A DNA stretch of 64,000 nucleotides from Myxococcales bacterium 68-20 (lineage in GTDB: Bacteria; Myxococcota_A; Polyangia; Polyangiales; Polyangiaceae). The translations under genes were made by a program, and so were the position numbers. Below are positions 19,175-27,643 of the stretch, in pieces. Under the pieces are notes generated by a model. It saw nothing but the letters and a program-made list of their open reading frames with translations. It was not told the DNA's origin and did no database searches. Numbering within the stretch: position 1 is the first letter of the stretch; every line of letters starts with the position of its first letter. The stretch spans positions 62,001 to 126,000 of the forward strand of contig MKVQ01000027.1 in assembly GCA_001899635.1 (NCBI GenBank). The letters are read 5' to 3'.

Positions 19175-20484
19175 GAGCTTCGATTGTCCTCGCGACAGCG
19201 TCCGCATCACTGGCGATCATCGCCGCGTGCGCGGGCTCGGAAGACGAGACGCCGGTCCCGATCGACCAGCCACCGGCGACCATTCCGGACGCCGGCGCCC
19301 CCGACGCCGACATCCCCGACGTCGACGTGCCGGATACACGTCTCCCCGATTGCAGCAGCGCCGGCTGGTGCATCACTCCCTTCCCCGACGAGAACCTCGA
19401 CTTCCGCGACATCTGGCCTCTCGAGGACGTCGCGTTCGCGATCGCCGAGAGCCGCACGGAAGGCGTGAAGTTCCTCGAGTGGAAGAAGTCCACCAATGCC
19501 TGGGAGTACATCGACGACCTGAGCCAGAACGGCGCTGGGTCCGGCACCTTCGCCGGCGGCGTCTACGCCCCGAACGCGAACGAAGTGTACTTCGCGGTCG
19601 GCGCCTCGTACGTCTACCACGGCAAGCGTCCCGTCGCGCCTGAGACCAAGTGGACCTGGACGCAGACCAAGCTCCCGGACGGCATCGCCGGACACCCGAC
19701 GACGCACGATCACGGGAGGCCCCAATACAATATTACGAACGAGCCGGTGGCCGCGCTCGGGGTCTGGGGCGCCAGTGCGAACGACGTCTATGCCCATTAC
19801 AGCAACACGATCTTCCGGCGCGATCCAGAAGGCGGCACTTGGTCGGCGGTGTACACCGTCGACGATCTCGAGTCAGAAGGCGAACACGCCTTCTTCCGCG
19901 CCGCCTCGGGAACCGGCCCGGACGACATCTGGTTCGTCGGCGCTCGCGACCGCCGCTATTACAGCTGCCCGCTCGTCGTTCGCAAGACGGCGAACGGCTG
20001 GGAGCGCGTCGCCGACGGCGTCGTCCACGACGACACCTTCGCTCCGTGCAGCGAGCGCGCAGGCTCGCTGCACATCGGCAATGGCTTCGGCGGCTGGATC
20101 ACCGATATCCAGCCGGTGAGCGCGAACGAGTACGTCGCGCTCCACGATGAAATCGAATTCGGTTTTCTGAAACAGGTAGAGCTCACTCGATTTCGCCTCT
20201 CGGAGAGCGGGTATTCGTTCGAGCAGTCGGTGGTCCCGGTCAAGATCGCCTCGAACAGCGGGCCGCCCAACATCATGAGCTCGCTCTGGAGAGGAGACGG
20301 CGAGACCTGGTTCACCTCGTGGGGGCTCGTCCTCCGAGGAACAGACGACAACACGTATTCGGTGTCCACGATCTCACGTGACGGCGCGCCGGTCCGAACG
20401 CAGTTTCACAAGATCCGCGGCACCTCGAACCAAAACCTCTGGGCGATCGGAGCTCGCCATGCGTATCACAAGACGACTCCTTGA
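19171..20484 (+). CDS. Beta-propeller-like lipoprotein (second of two)
   Basis: A 437-residue lipoprotein with a 4-bp overlap to its neighbour. The lipobox is IIAAC, followed by a linker rich in Asp-Ala/Val-Pro. Blades such as WGASANDVYAHYSNTIFRRD and GTGPDDIWFVGARDRRYY share the S/G-x-x-D-I/V-W/Y pattern of the preceding protein, so the two are probably diverged paralogues. Several Cys may form disulphides. No catalytic motif is visible. The next gene starts inside its 3' end. Confidence 0.7.
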   Translation: MRASIVLATASASLAIIAACAGSEDETPVPIDQPPATIPDAGAPDADIPDVDVPDTRLPDCSSAGWCITPFPDENLDFRDIWPLEDVAFAIAESRTEGVKFLEWKKSTNAWEYIDDLSQNGAGSGTFAGGVYAPNANEVYFAVGASYVYHGKRPVAPETKWTWTQTKLPDGIAGHPTTHDHGRPQYNITNEPVAALGVWGASANDVYAHYSNTIFRRDPEGGTWSAVYTVDDLESEGEHAFFRAASGTGPDDIWFVGARDRRYYSCPLVVRKTANGWERVADGVVHDDTFAPCSERAGSLHIGNGFGGWITDIQPVSANEYVALHDEIEFGFLKQVELTRFRLSESGYSFEQSVVPVKIASNSGPPNIMSSLWRGDGETWFTSWGLVLRGTDDNTYSVSTISRDGAPVRTQFHKIRGTSNQNLWAIGARHAYHKTTP

Positions 20485-21910
20485 ACCGAATTGGACGGAG
20501 TCCAGCATCGCTGGACGGAGTCCAGTGAGGAACGAGGAGGCTCGGCGTAGGCCGAGCCGAATTGACTCACGCGCGTCCGCTGCCCTCGTCCTGCTCGCGG
20601 GCCTCTCGACGCTGGCCGCGATGACGGCGAGCTGCTCGAGCAGCGACGGCGATGGCCGACCGGTGAACAGCGACGGTGACGCTGCGGCGGATGCAGCGTC
20701 CGACAGCGCGGCCGCCGAGGACGTCGTCGACGCCGGGCTCGAGGACGCTGCCCTCGTCGACGCCACGCCCCTGCCCATCGAGTGCGAGGCGCCGCCGTGC
20801 GCGGTCGCCCTCAGCACGACACCGGCGAGCGACGACTTCTCACGCGCGGAGGGCTACTGCGCCCTCCTCACCGACGGCACGGTCGCGTGCTGGGGCGCGA
20901 ACAACGCCGGGCAGCTCGGAGCCCCCGAAATCACGACGACGGACAGTCCAGTCCCCGTGCGCGTCCCCGGCCTGCCGAAGGTCACGGCGCTCGACCGCAC
21001 GTGTGCCGTCGACAGCGACGGCGCCGTCTGGTGCTGGGGACATGGCCCGTTCCTCCAGAGCGACGCATCAGCCACCACAGTCGAGGCACGCCCCGTGCGC
21101 CTGCCGCTCCCCGGGCCAGCGAGCAAGATCGCTGTCGCTCAGGACGTCGGATGTGCCGTGCTCCGCGACAACCGCGTCGTCTGCTGGGGAAGGAACTTCA
21201 GGCTCCAAGTCGGCGAGGATCTCCCCCTCAACGAGTACAACGCGTTGCCGCGCCCCATCCCGCTCGCCGCAGGCGCGAAGGACATCGCGGTCGGGGTCGC
21301 GAACTTCACCATCTACGACGATGGCAAGCTGCTGAGCTGGGGAGGATCCCCCGGCGTCGGACGCTCGACGCCCCTCAGCCGCGACGGATGGCCGACCCTG
21401 GTCGCGCTCGACCACGTCACGATGGTAGCCACGGCCGGCGTGGAGGCCTGCGCCGTCGCGAACGGCGTCGGCTGGTGCTGGGGCGGGTCGGACGCGACCT
21501 CCGTTTTCGACAACTCGGACGAGTACGCACGTGCGCTGCCGAGCGCGGTCGACACACCGGAGCCGATCACGCGCATCGCCACGAGTCAGTCTTGGACCGT
21601 GAGCGAGAACCACACGAGCTACTTCGAGAAGCGTCGCTGGTGTGCGACGTCGGTCTCGGGAGAGGTCTACTGCTGGGGCCTGAACAACGCCGGTCAGGCC
21701 GGTGACGGAACCAAAGAACATGCGCTTTCCGCTGTCCGCGTGAAGGGCCTCCCAGCCCCGGCAGCCGAGGTGAAGGTCATGCCCTATTCGACGTGTGCCA
21801 TCTTGACGAACGGCAAAGTGTACTGCTGGGGAAACAACGCGAACGGCCAGCTCGGCGCCGGACTGCCCAAGGGCTCGGTCGTCGCTCCACAGGAAGTGAA
21901 GCTCCCGTGA
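20459..21910 (+). CDS. RCC1-repeat lipoprotein
   Basis: Up to 483 residues. RCC1-type blades fill the mature protein: YCALLTDGTVACWGANNAGQ, then AVDSDGAVWCWG, AVLRDNRVVCWGRNF, and KVYCWGNNANGQLGAG near the end. They predict a seven-bladed propeller. The signal has its hydrophobic core and lipobox (LAAMTASC) about 58 residues in when ATG 20459 is used. That start has GGAG six bases upstream but overlaps the previous gene by 26 bp. An alternative GTG at 20525 would shorten the n-region by 22 residues. The sequence between the two holds a pair of dyads (see 20492). Its stop overlaps the next start (GTGA). Confidence 0.75.
   Translation: MRITRRLLEPNWTESSIAGRSPVRNEEARRRPSRIDSRASAALVLLAGLSTLAAMTASCSSSDGDGRPVNSDGDAAADAASDSAAAEDVVDAGLEDAALVDATPLPIECEAPPCAVALSTTPASDDFSRAEGYCALLTDGTVACWGANNAGQLGAPEITTTDSPVPVRVPGLPKVTALDRTCAVDSDGAVWCWGHGPFLQSDASATTVEARPVRLPLPGPASKIAVAQDVGCAVLRDNRVVCWGRNFRLQVGEDLPLNEYNALPRPIPLAAGAKDIAVGVANFTIYDDGKLLSWGGSPGVGRSTPLSRDGWPTLVALDHVTMVATAGVEACAVANGVGWCWGGSDATSVFDNSDEYARALPSAVDTPEPITRIATSQSWTVSENHTSYFEKRRWCATSVSGEVYCWGLNNAGQAGDGTKEHALSAVRVKGLPAPAAEVKVMPYSTCAILTNGKVYCWGNNANGQLGAGLPKGSVVAPQEVKLP
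20492..20525 (+). promoter_or_regulatory. two tandem dyads TGGAC-GGA-GTCCA
   Basis: TGGACGGAGTCCAG occurs at 20492-20505 and again at 20512-20525. Each is a compact inverted repeat with a 3-bp centre, and the centres are 20 bp apart, about two helical turns. They lie between the two possible starts of the RCC1 gene. They could be an operator pair, a hairpin pair in mRNA, or a small coding duplication. The function is inferred only from symmetry. Confidence 0.4.
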
Positions 21911-23700
21911 GGCGCGCGCGCTATTCGGTCGGTGCCATCGGCGCCGTGCTCGGCCTCGGCTTCGTCGCGTCCGCGACCGGGGCATGCAGTGGCGATCGCG
22001 ACGTCTTCAAGCAGGAGCCCGAAGGGTTCGAGGTCGTCAGCGATGCCGGTCCCGACGTCGAGACCTGCTACTTCCAGTGCTCGCTCGACGGCCGCTCGGT
22101 CGTCGATTCGTGCACGGGTGAGGTGCTCGAGAAATGCGCGGACGACCTCGCATGCGGCGCAGCCAAGTGCCAGGAGCCCTGTGAGGCCGCCGCGGCAGAC
22201 CGTAGCTCGAACGGCTGCGAGTTCTACTTCGCCGCCCCGCGCTTCACGGGGTCCTGGCCGCAGTCGTGCCACGCGGCGTTCGTCGTCAACACCTCGAACC
22301 AACCGGCCACGCTCTCGCTCGAGCGAGGCGGCCAAACGCTCGATCTCTCCCGTTCGCTCTTCCGGGCGGTACCGAACAGCACCGAGCTCGAACCTCTCGA
22401 AGGTCCGATCGCCCCCGGCGAGAGCGCCATCGTCTTCGTTTCCGACCGGGACAAGTCCAAAGCGCGCACGATCGCCGAGAAGTTCCAATACATCGGCTGC
22501 CCGCAGGCCGTGACGGCTGCCATCGAGGAGGACTTCGGCACCTACGGGTCCACGATCGGCGACTCGTTCCACCTGAAGAGCAACGTCCCCGTTGGGCTCA
22601 CCTCGATGTTCCCGTACGGCGGAGCGGCGAGCTACCTCCCCTCGGCAACGCTGGTCTTCCCCGTGAGCGCATGGGCGAAGGAGCACGTGGTCGTCAACGG
22701 CTGGGAGTCGAACCTCGGACAGCCGGCGACGCAGATCTACGCGTCGGAAGACGACACCGAGGTCACGATCATCGGCAAGAAGGACGTCCTCAACGGCGAC
22801 GGCTTCACCGGAGCCGCCGCCGGTTCGCCGATGAAGGTCACCCTCGCGAAGGGCCAGTTCGTCCAGCTCCTCCAGACCGAAGAGCTCACCGGCAGCCTCG
22901 TCTTCTCGACCAAGCCGACCGTGACCCTCGGCGGGAACTCTTGCGCGTTCCTCCCGAGCAAGTCCGGCGCGTGCGATACGCTCGCCCAGCAGATCCCGCC
23001 GTACGAGCAGTGGGGCTCGGAGTACGTCGGCGTCTCGTATCGGCCGCGCATTGCGGGGGGCGACGAGCTCGTCTGGTACCGGATCGTAGGAGGGCGAGAC
23101 GGAACGGAGCTCGACTACGATCCGGTCAAGCCCGCCGGTGCGCCCCTCACCCTGTCCGCCGGTGAGCTCGTGCTCTTCCGGGCGCGCGCGAGCGAGCCGT
23201 TCGTCGTCCGGTCGCGCGGCGCCGAACATCCATTCTATCTCGGGATCCACATGTCCGGCGGCGGCGGCTCCCCAACCGAACCGGGCTTCGGCGGGATGGG
23301 CGATCCCGAGTTCGTCAACGTCGTGCCGGCCGCGCAGTACATGAACGCGTACAGCTTCTACGCCGACACGACCTACCCCGAGCACTCGCTCGTGATCGTT
23401 CGAAAGAGCACGCGGGGCGAGTTCAAGGACGTGTGGCTCGAGTGCGCCGGAGACCTGCCGGACTTCATCCCCATCGGCACGCGGGGCGACTACGAGTACC
23501 GGCGCGTGGACCTGTCGCGCGGGCGCAAGCCGGGCGAGAAGTTCGGCGACAAGGAATGCATCACGGGCCTCCAGCGCATGCGGAGCGAAGGGGCCTTCTC
23601 CGCCACGCTCTGGGGCTGGGGCTCCTACGCGAGCTACGGCTACCCGGGCGGCATGGCGATCCGTAAGCTCGTCGACACGCCGCTCGCCCCCGTGAACTGA
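21907..23700 (+). CDS. IgGFc-binding-type exported protein
   Basis: A 597-residue exported protein read from GTG 21907, overlapping the previous stop. A lipoprotein-like signal (ASATGACSG) is followed by a Cys-rich segment (about 50-105). Residues from about 110 on match the IgGFc-binding N-terminal domain layout: TQIYASEDDTEVTIIG, GSLVFSTKPTVTLGGNSC and QIPPYEQWGSEYVGVSYRP. In other organisms such domains occur in mucin/FCGBP-like adhesive proteins; in bacteria their ligand is unknown. As last gene of the coupled run it may be the main surface-exposed or adhesive product. A 193-bp gap separates it from the vWA gene. Confidence 0.78.
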   Translation: MRRARYSVGAIGAVLGLGFVASATGACSGDRDVFKQEPEGFEVVSDAGPDVETCYFQCSLDGRSVVDSCTGEVLEKCADDLACGAAKCQEPCEAAAADRSSNGCEFYFAAPRFTGSWPQSCHAAFVVNTSNQPATLSLERGGQTLDLSRSLFRAVPNSTELEPLEGPIAPGESAIVFVSDRDKSKARTIAEKFQYIGCPQAVTAAIEEDFGTYGSTIGDSFHLKSNVPVGLTSMFPYGGAASYLPSATLVFPVSAWAKEHVVVNGWESNLGQPATQIYASEDDTEVTIIGKKDVLNGDGFTGAAAGSPMKVTLAKGQFVQLLQTEELTGSLVFSTKPTVTLGGNSCAFLPSKSGACDTLAQQIPPYEQWGSEYVGVSYRPRIAGGDELVWYRIVGGRDGTELDYDPVKPAGAPLTLSAGELVLFRARASEPFVVRSRGAEHPFYLGIHMSGGGGSPTEPGFGGMGDPEFVNVVPAAQYMNAYSFYADTTYPEHSLVIVRKSTRGEFKDVWLECAGDLPDFIPIGTRGDYEYRRVDLSRGRKPGEKFGDKECITGLQRMRSEGAFSATLWGWGSYASYGYPGGMAIRKLVDTPLAPVN

Positions 23701-23893
23701 GTCCCGCACCCGCCCGAGGCGGCAGACGATCCGCGGCGGCGTTCCCGCAGTGGCTGATCGGTCCGTTGCCCGGCGTCGCGTTCACGTCTCGACAGAGCCT
23801 GTAAGCGGCGTCGAGTCGAGTCGATGAGAGCATCCCCTCGGGACGGGATCAGGCGCCAGAGATGCGCTGCGAGATCTCGAGGGGAGAGGGAAC

Positions 23894-25045
23894 ATGCGCC
23901 ATCTGCCGTTCTTCGTCGTCGCGAGCGCCGTGGGTCTGATGACGATCGCGTGCGGATCGGGGCGCGATCGTTCCGGCTTCGAGAACGATCGCGCGGGCAA
24001 TGCCTCCTCGAGCGGTCAACCGAGCGAGGCCCCCGGCGGGAACCTCGGGTCGAGCGGCAGCGAGCCATCGTCGAGCGGCCAGCCCGCGACGTGCGCCGCG
24101 ACGGTCAACCAGGCGACTCGCGCCGAGGTCGACATCATCGTCGTCATCGACACCTCCGGAAGCATGATGGAGGAGACGAATCAGGTGAAGCAGAACCTGA
24201 ACGCCTTCGCGACGTCGATCGGAAACTCCGGCCTCGACTACAACGTCATCATGATCGCGGAGAAGCCGCAGAAGCTCCCGTTCACTCCGCCCGGCTTCAC
24301 GCCGCCGGGCATCTGCGTTCAGCCGCCGCTCGCGGGTGCGGACTGCGCCGACGGACCGAAGTTCCACCACCTCAACACGGGGGTGGGGAGCACCGACTCG
24401 CTCCAGATCATCCTCGACAAGTACTCGCAGTATTCGGCCTGGCTCCGGCAGACCGCATACAAGGTCTTCATCGAGGTGACGGACGACAACTCGTCACTCG
24501 CATACGCGACGTTCGACCAACAGCTCCTCGCGAAGTCGCCCCAGCACTTCGGCGACGCCAATGCCCGCCGGTACATCTTCAACTCGATCTGCGGCTACAA
24601 GCGGAACACGCCGGTGCTCTCGTCGGAGAAGTGCAGCAGCGCCGAGAACACCGGCGATCAATACCAGCACCTGAGTCAGCTCACCGGTGGGACCGTCGAT
24701 GCCGTCTGCGAGACGAGCTACGCGAGCGTCTTCGACAACATCGCCAAGGGCCTCATCACGAAGCTCGGTTGCGAGTTCGCCTTCCCGAAGACCGACAACG
24801 GTCAGCCGACCGATCCCACCACCGTCGTCGTGACCTATTCGCCGGGTGACGGCTCACCGGGCAAGGCGCTCACGCAGGTCACCGACGCGAGCAAGTGCGG
24901 CGCAAACCCGGACGGCTGGTTCTACGACAACGCCGCCAGCCCGACGAAGATCCTCTTCTGCCCATCCACGTGTGACGGCCCCGGCGCCGACACCGCAGGC
25001 AAGCTCGAGGTCGCGGTCGGCTGCGCAGCGCCGCCCCCGAAGTAG
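23894..25045 (+). CDS. von Willebrand factor A domain lipoprotein
   Basis: A 383-residue lipoprotein with GGGGAGAGGG before ATG 23894. The lipobox is MTIAC, followed by a long Gly/Ser linker. The vWA domain starts near residue 78: VDIIVVIDTSGSMMEE contains the MIDAS motif DxSGS (DTSGS), so metal-dependent ligand binding is plausible. The remaining MIDAS Thr/Asp positions would be in the NTGVGSTDSL and EVTDDNSS regions. Cys pairs toward the C-terminus suggest disulphides. It is separated from the sigma operon by 193 bp, so co-regulation is possible but not shown. Role probably adhesion or a sensing scaffold at the cell surface. Confidence 0.8.
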   Translation: MRHLPFFVVASAVGLMTIACGSGRDRSGFENDRAGNASSSGQPSEAPGGNLGSSGSEPSSSGQPATCAATVNQATRAEVDIIVVIDTSGSMMEETNQVKQNLNAFATSIGNSGLDYNVIMIAEKPQKLPFTPPGFTPPGICVQPPLAGADCADGPKFHHLNTGVGSTDSLQIILDKYSQYSAWLRQTAYKVFIEVTDDNSSLAYATFDQQLLAKSPQHFGDANARRYIFNSICGYKRNTPVLSSEKCSSAENTGDQYQHLSQLTGGTVDAVCETSYASVFDNIAKGLITKLGCEFAFPKTDNGQPTDPTTVVVTYSPGDGSPGKALTQVTDASKCGANPDGWFYDNAASPTKILFCPSTCDGPGADTAGKLEVAVGCAAPPPK

Positions 25046-25350
25046 CCTCGCGGCGCACGCCGGCGCTGCGCGAACGCCTGCGCTCGGACGACGAAGCGCC
25101 GCGGAGCCTGCGGTACATCGTCGCCGACGAACGCCTCACCTCCAGCGGATGAACGCCCAAGGCCCTTCGAGGAAGGGCAGCGGCGCTCCGTCCGTTGTGG
25201 CTTCGCAGTGCCTCGACGTTGCCCGTCGCCGTTCGAGCTCATGATGACTTCGCTCCTCCTCTCGGGTTTCGAGCGATGGCTCGAGGATGCCCGGCGCCCG
25301 GCGGCGCTGCGGGTGCGGACACCGATGCGGCTCCCGAGAGGAGGCTCGTG
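25046..25350. other. intergenic region before the amidotransferase
   Basis: 305 bp without a supportable gene. The frame of the amidotransferase is open upstream to 25195, but that extension is Arg/Pro-rich, and the family requires Cys at position 2, which fixes the start at 25351. No promoter was recognised. Confidence 0.4.
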
Positions 25351-26220
25351 ATGTGTCGCTTGTTCGGCCTCTCTGCGGCGCCTCATCGCGTGCATGCCAC
25401 GTTCTGGTTGATGGACGCTCCCGATAGCCTGGCCGAGCAGAGCCATCGGATGCCGGATGGGACCGGGCTCGGCACCTTCGCCGCGGACGGCACACCGCGA
25501 GTCGAGAAACAGCCGCTCGCCGCCTACGAGGACGCCCAGTTCGCGACCGAAGCGAAGACCCGCGAGTCCACCACGTTCGTCGCCCACATCCGATTCGCCA
25601 CCACGGGTGGAACGGAGCCGAGCAACACCCATCCCTTCGTGCAGCACGGCCGGCTGTTCGCTCACAACGGTGTGATCGAGGACCTGGCCGAGCTGGAAGC
25701 CGCGCTCGGCACGTACCGCGAGCTCGTGCACGGCGATACGGATTCCGAGCGCTTCTTCGCCCTGATCACCAAGCACGTCGACGAGCACTCCGGAGACGTC
25801 ACCGCCGGCATCACCGCAGCCGCTCGGTGGGTCGCCGACAACCTGCCGCTCCTCTCGATCAACTTCGTCCTCACCACTCCAGACGAGCTCTGGGCGCTGC
25901 GCTACCCGGAGACGCACGGGCTGCTCGTGCTCGAGCGACGCGCAGGCGGTCCGAGCGGGACACGTCAGCTCCACCATTCGAGCAGGGCCAGCACCATCCG
26001 CGCACGCTCCGCACCTCTGGCTCGCCAGCCCGCGGTGATCGTGGCGACCGAGCAGATGGACGAAGACCCCGGTTGGACCCCGCTGCGCTCCGGCGAGCTC
26101 TTGCACGTAGGCAGCGACCGCGCGGTCTCGCGGTCGCTCGTCCTGGACCGACCACCCCGCCACCTGCTCGCCGCGAGCGACCTCGACGCGCACGCGGCCG
26201 CCGCCCAGGCCGAGCTCTGA
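25351..26220 (+). CDS. Class II glutamine amidotransferase (GATase_4/YafJ-like)
   Basis: A 289-residue protein. ATG 25351 has GAGAGGAGG upstream and gives MCRLFGLS, in which Cys2 becomes the N-terminal nucleophile after Met removal. This is diagnostic of Ntn-type class II amidotransferases. Further family features are HIRFATTGGTEPSNTHPF, FAHNGVIED and HGDTDSERFF. Such stand-alone domains (YafJ, EgtC) hydrolyse gamma-glutamyl amide bonds or related substrates. It is 50 bp upstream of the GABA transaminase gene on the same strand, so it may release glutamate or act on a gamma-glutamyl compound in that pathway. The link is positional inference. Confidence 0.82.
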   Translation: MCRLFGLSAAPHRVHATFWLMDAPDSLAEQSHRMPDGTGLGTFAADGTPRVEKQPLAAYEDAQFATEAKTRESTTFVAHIRFATTGGTEPSNTHPFVQHGRLFAHNGVIEDLAELEAALGTYRELVHGDTDSERFFALITKHVDEHSGDVTAGITAAARWVADNLPLLSINFVLTTPDELWALRYPETHGLLVLERRAGGPSGTRQLHHSSRASTIRARSAPLARQPAVIVATEQMDEDPGWTPLRSGELLHVGSDRAVSRSLVLDRPPRHLLAASDLDAHAAAAQAEL

Positions 26221-26270
26221 ATGGTTGCGACGACGGGCGCCGAGTGACCGCAAGCGAAAGGTGAGAAGCG

Positions 26271-27629
26271 ATGAGCACGCTCCAGTACCGACTCCCGCAA
26301 AAGCGCTGCCTCGTCACCGAGCTCCCCGGGCCGAAGTCGACCGCTCTCGCGGCGCGACGTCGTGCGGCGGTCGGTGCCGGCGTCACGTCGGTGCTGCCGA
26401 TCTACGTCGCCGATGCGGACGGTGCCGTCGTGGTCGACGTGGATGGCAATTCGCTCATCGATCTGGGTGCCGGGATCGCCGTTACCTCCGTTGGAGCATC
26501 GAACCCGGCGGTCGTCGCCGCCGTCCAGCAGCAGGTCGCGCGCTTCACGCACACCTGTTTCATGATCGCCCCCTACGAGTCCTACGTCGCGGTGGCCGAG
26601 CGGCTCGATGCGCTCACGCCCGGGGATCACGAGAAGCGAACGGTGCTGTTCAACAGTGGCGCCGAGGCGGTCGAGAATGCCGTCAAGATCGCGCGACACG
26701 CAACCGGTCGCGATGCAGTCGTCGCGGTCGACCACGCGTATCACGGCAGGACCAACCTCGCATTGGCGCTGACGGCGAAGTCGATGCCGTACAAGAGCGG
26801 CTTCGGTCCGTTCTCCCCGGAGGTGTACCGGGTCCCGACCTCCTATCCGTACCGCGAAGGCCTGAACGTCGACGGATCGCCCTTCACCGGAGAACAGGCG
26901 GCCGAGCGCGCGATCTCGATCATCGAGAAGCAGATCGGCGCGGACAATCTGGCTGCGATCGTGATCGAGCCGATCCAGGGAGAGGGCGGATTCATCGTCC
27001 CCGCAGAAGGGTTCCTGCCGGCCCTCGCCCGCTGGGCACGAGCGAACGATGTCATCTTCATCGCCGACGAGATCCAGACCGGGCTTTGCCGCACCGGAGC
27101 GTGGTTCGCCAGCGAGCACGAAGGGGTCGTTCCCGATCTGACCACCACGGCCAAGGCGATCGCTGGAGGAATGCCGCTGTCGGCCGTGACGGGCCGCGCC
27201 GAGCTGATCGACGGCGTCCATCCCGGCGGTCTCGGCGGCACGTTCGGTGGCAATCCCGTCGCCTGCGCCGCGGCGCTCGCGACCCTCGACCAGATGGAAA
27301 CGCTCGACCTCGCCGGCCGCGCTCGCGCGATCGGCGAGACGATCTCCAAGCGACTGCAGGTCCTGGCCACCGAGCTCGCCATCGTCGGCGACGTCCGCGG
27401 ACGCGGCGCGATGATGGCCGTCGAATTCGTCGAGCCGGGCGGCCGGATGCCCAACCCAGCGGCCACCGGCAAGGTCGCCGCGGCCATGCTGAGAGCCGGG
27501 GTCATCGTGCTGCGGTGCGGGACCTACGGCAACGTGATCCGTCTCTTGCCGCCGCTCGTCATCTCCGACGACCTCCTCGCGGAGGCGCTCACCGTCTTCG
27601 AGGACGCCGTTCGTTCCGCAGCCGCATGA
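26271..27629 (+). CDS. gabT: 4-aminobutyrate (GABA) transaminase
   Basis: A 452-residue class III PLP aminotransferase with AAGGTGAG before ATG 26271. The PLP lysine is Lys295 in TTTAKAIAGGMPLSAVTGR. VLFNSGAEAVENAVKIAR, YHGRTN and FIADEIQTGLCRTG are class III motifs. Length and order fit GabT, which transfers the GABA amino group to 2-oxoglutarate, giving succinate semialdehyde and glutamate. Related omega-aminotransferases cannot be fully excluded, but the convergent glutamate decarboxylase gene 14 bp away, which makes GABA, supports gabT. No succinate-semialdehyde dehydrogenase gene is in the window. Confidence 0.85.
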   Translation: MSTLQYRLPQKRCLVTELPGPKSTALAARRRAAVGAGVTSVLPIYVADADGAVVVDVDGNSLIDLGAGIAVTSVGASNPAVVAAVQQQVARFTHTCFMIAPYESYVAVAERLDALTPGDHEKRTVLFNSGAEAVENAVKIARHATGRDAVVAVDHAYHGRTNLALALTAKSMPYKSGFGPFSPEVYRVPTSYPYREGLNVDGSPFTGEQAAERAISIIEKQIGADNLAAIVIEPIQGEGGFIVPAEGFLPALARWARANDVIFIADEIQTGLCRTGAWFASEHEGVVPDLTTTAKAIAGGMPLSAVTGRAELIDGVHPGGLGGTFGGNPVACAAALATLDQMETLDLAGRARAIGETISKRLQVLATELAIVGDVRGRGAMMAVEFVEPGGRMPNPAATGKVAAAMLRAGVIVLRCGTYGNVIRLLPPLVISDDLLAEALTVFEDAVRSAAA

Positions 27630-27643
27630 GTGTCGTACTCTTT

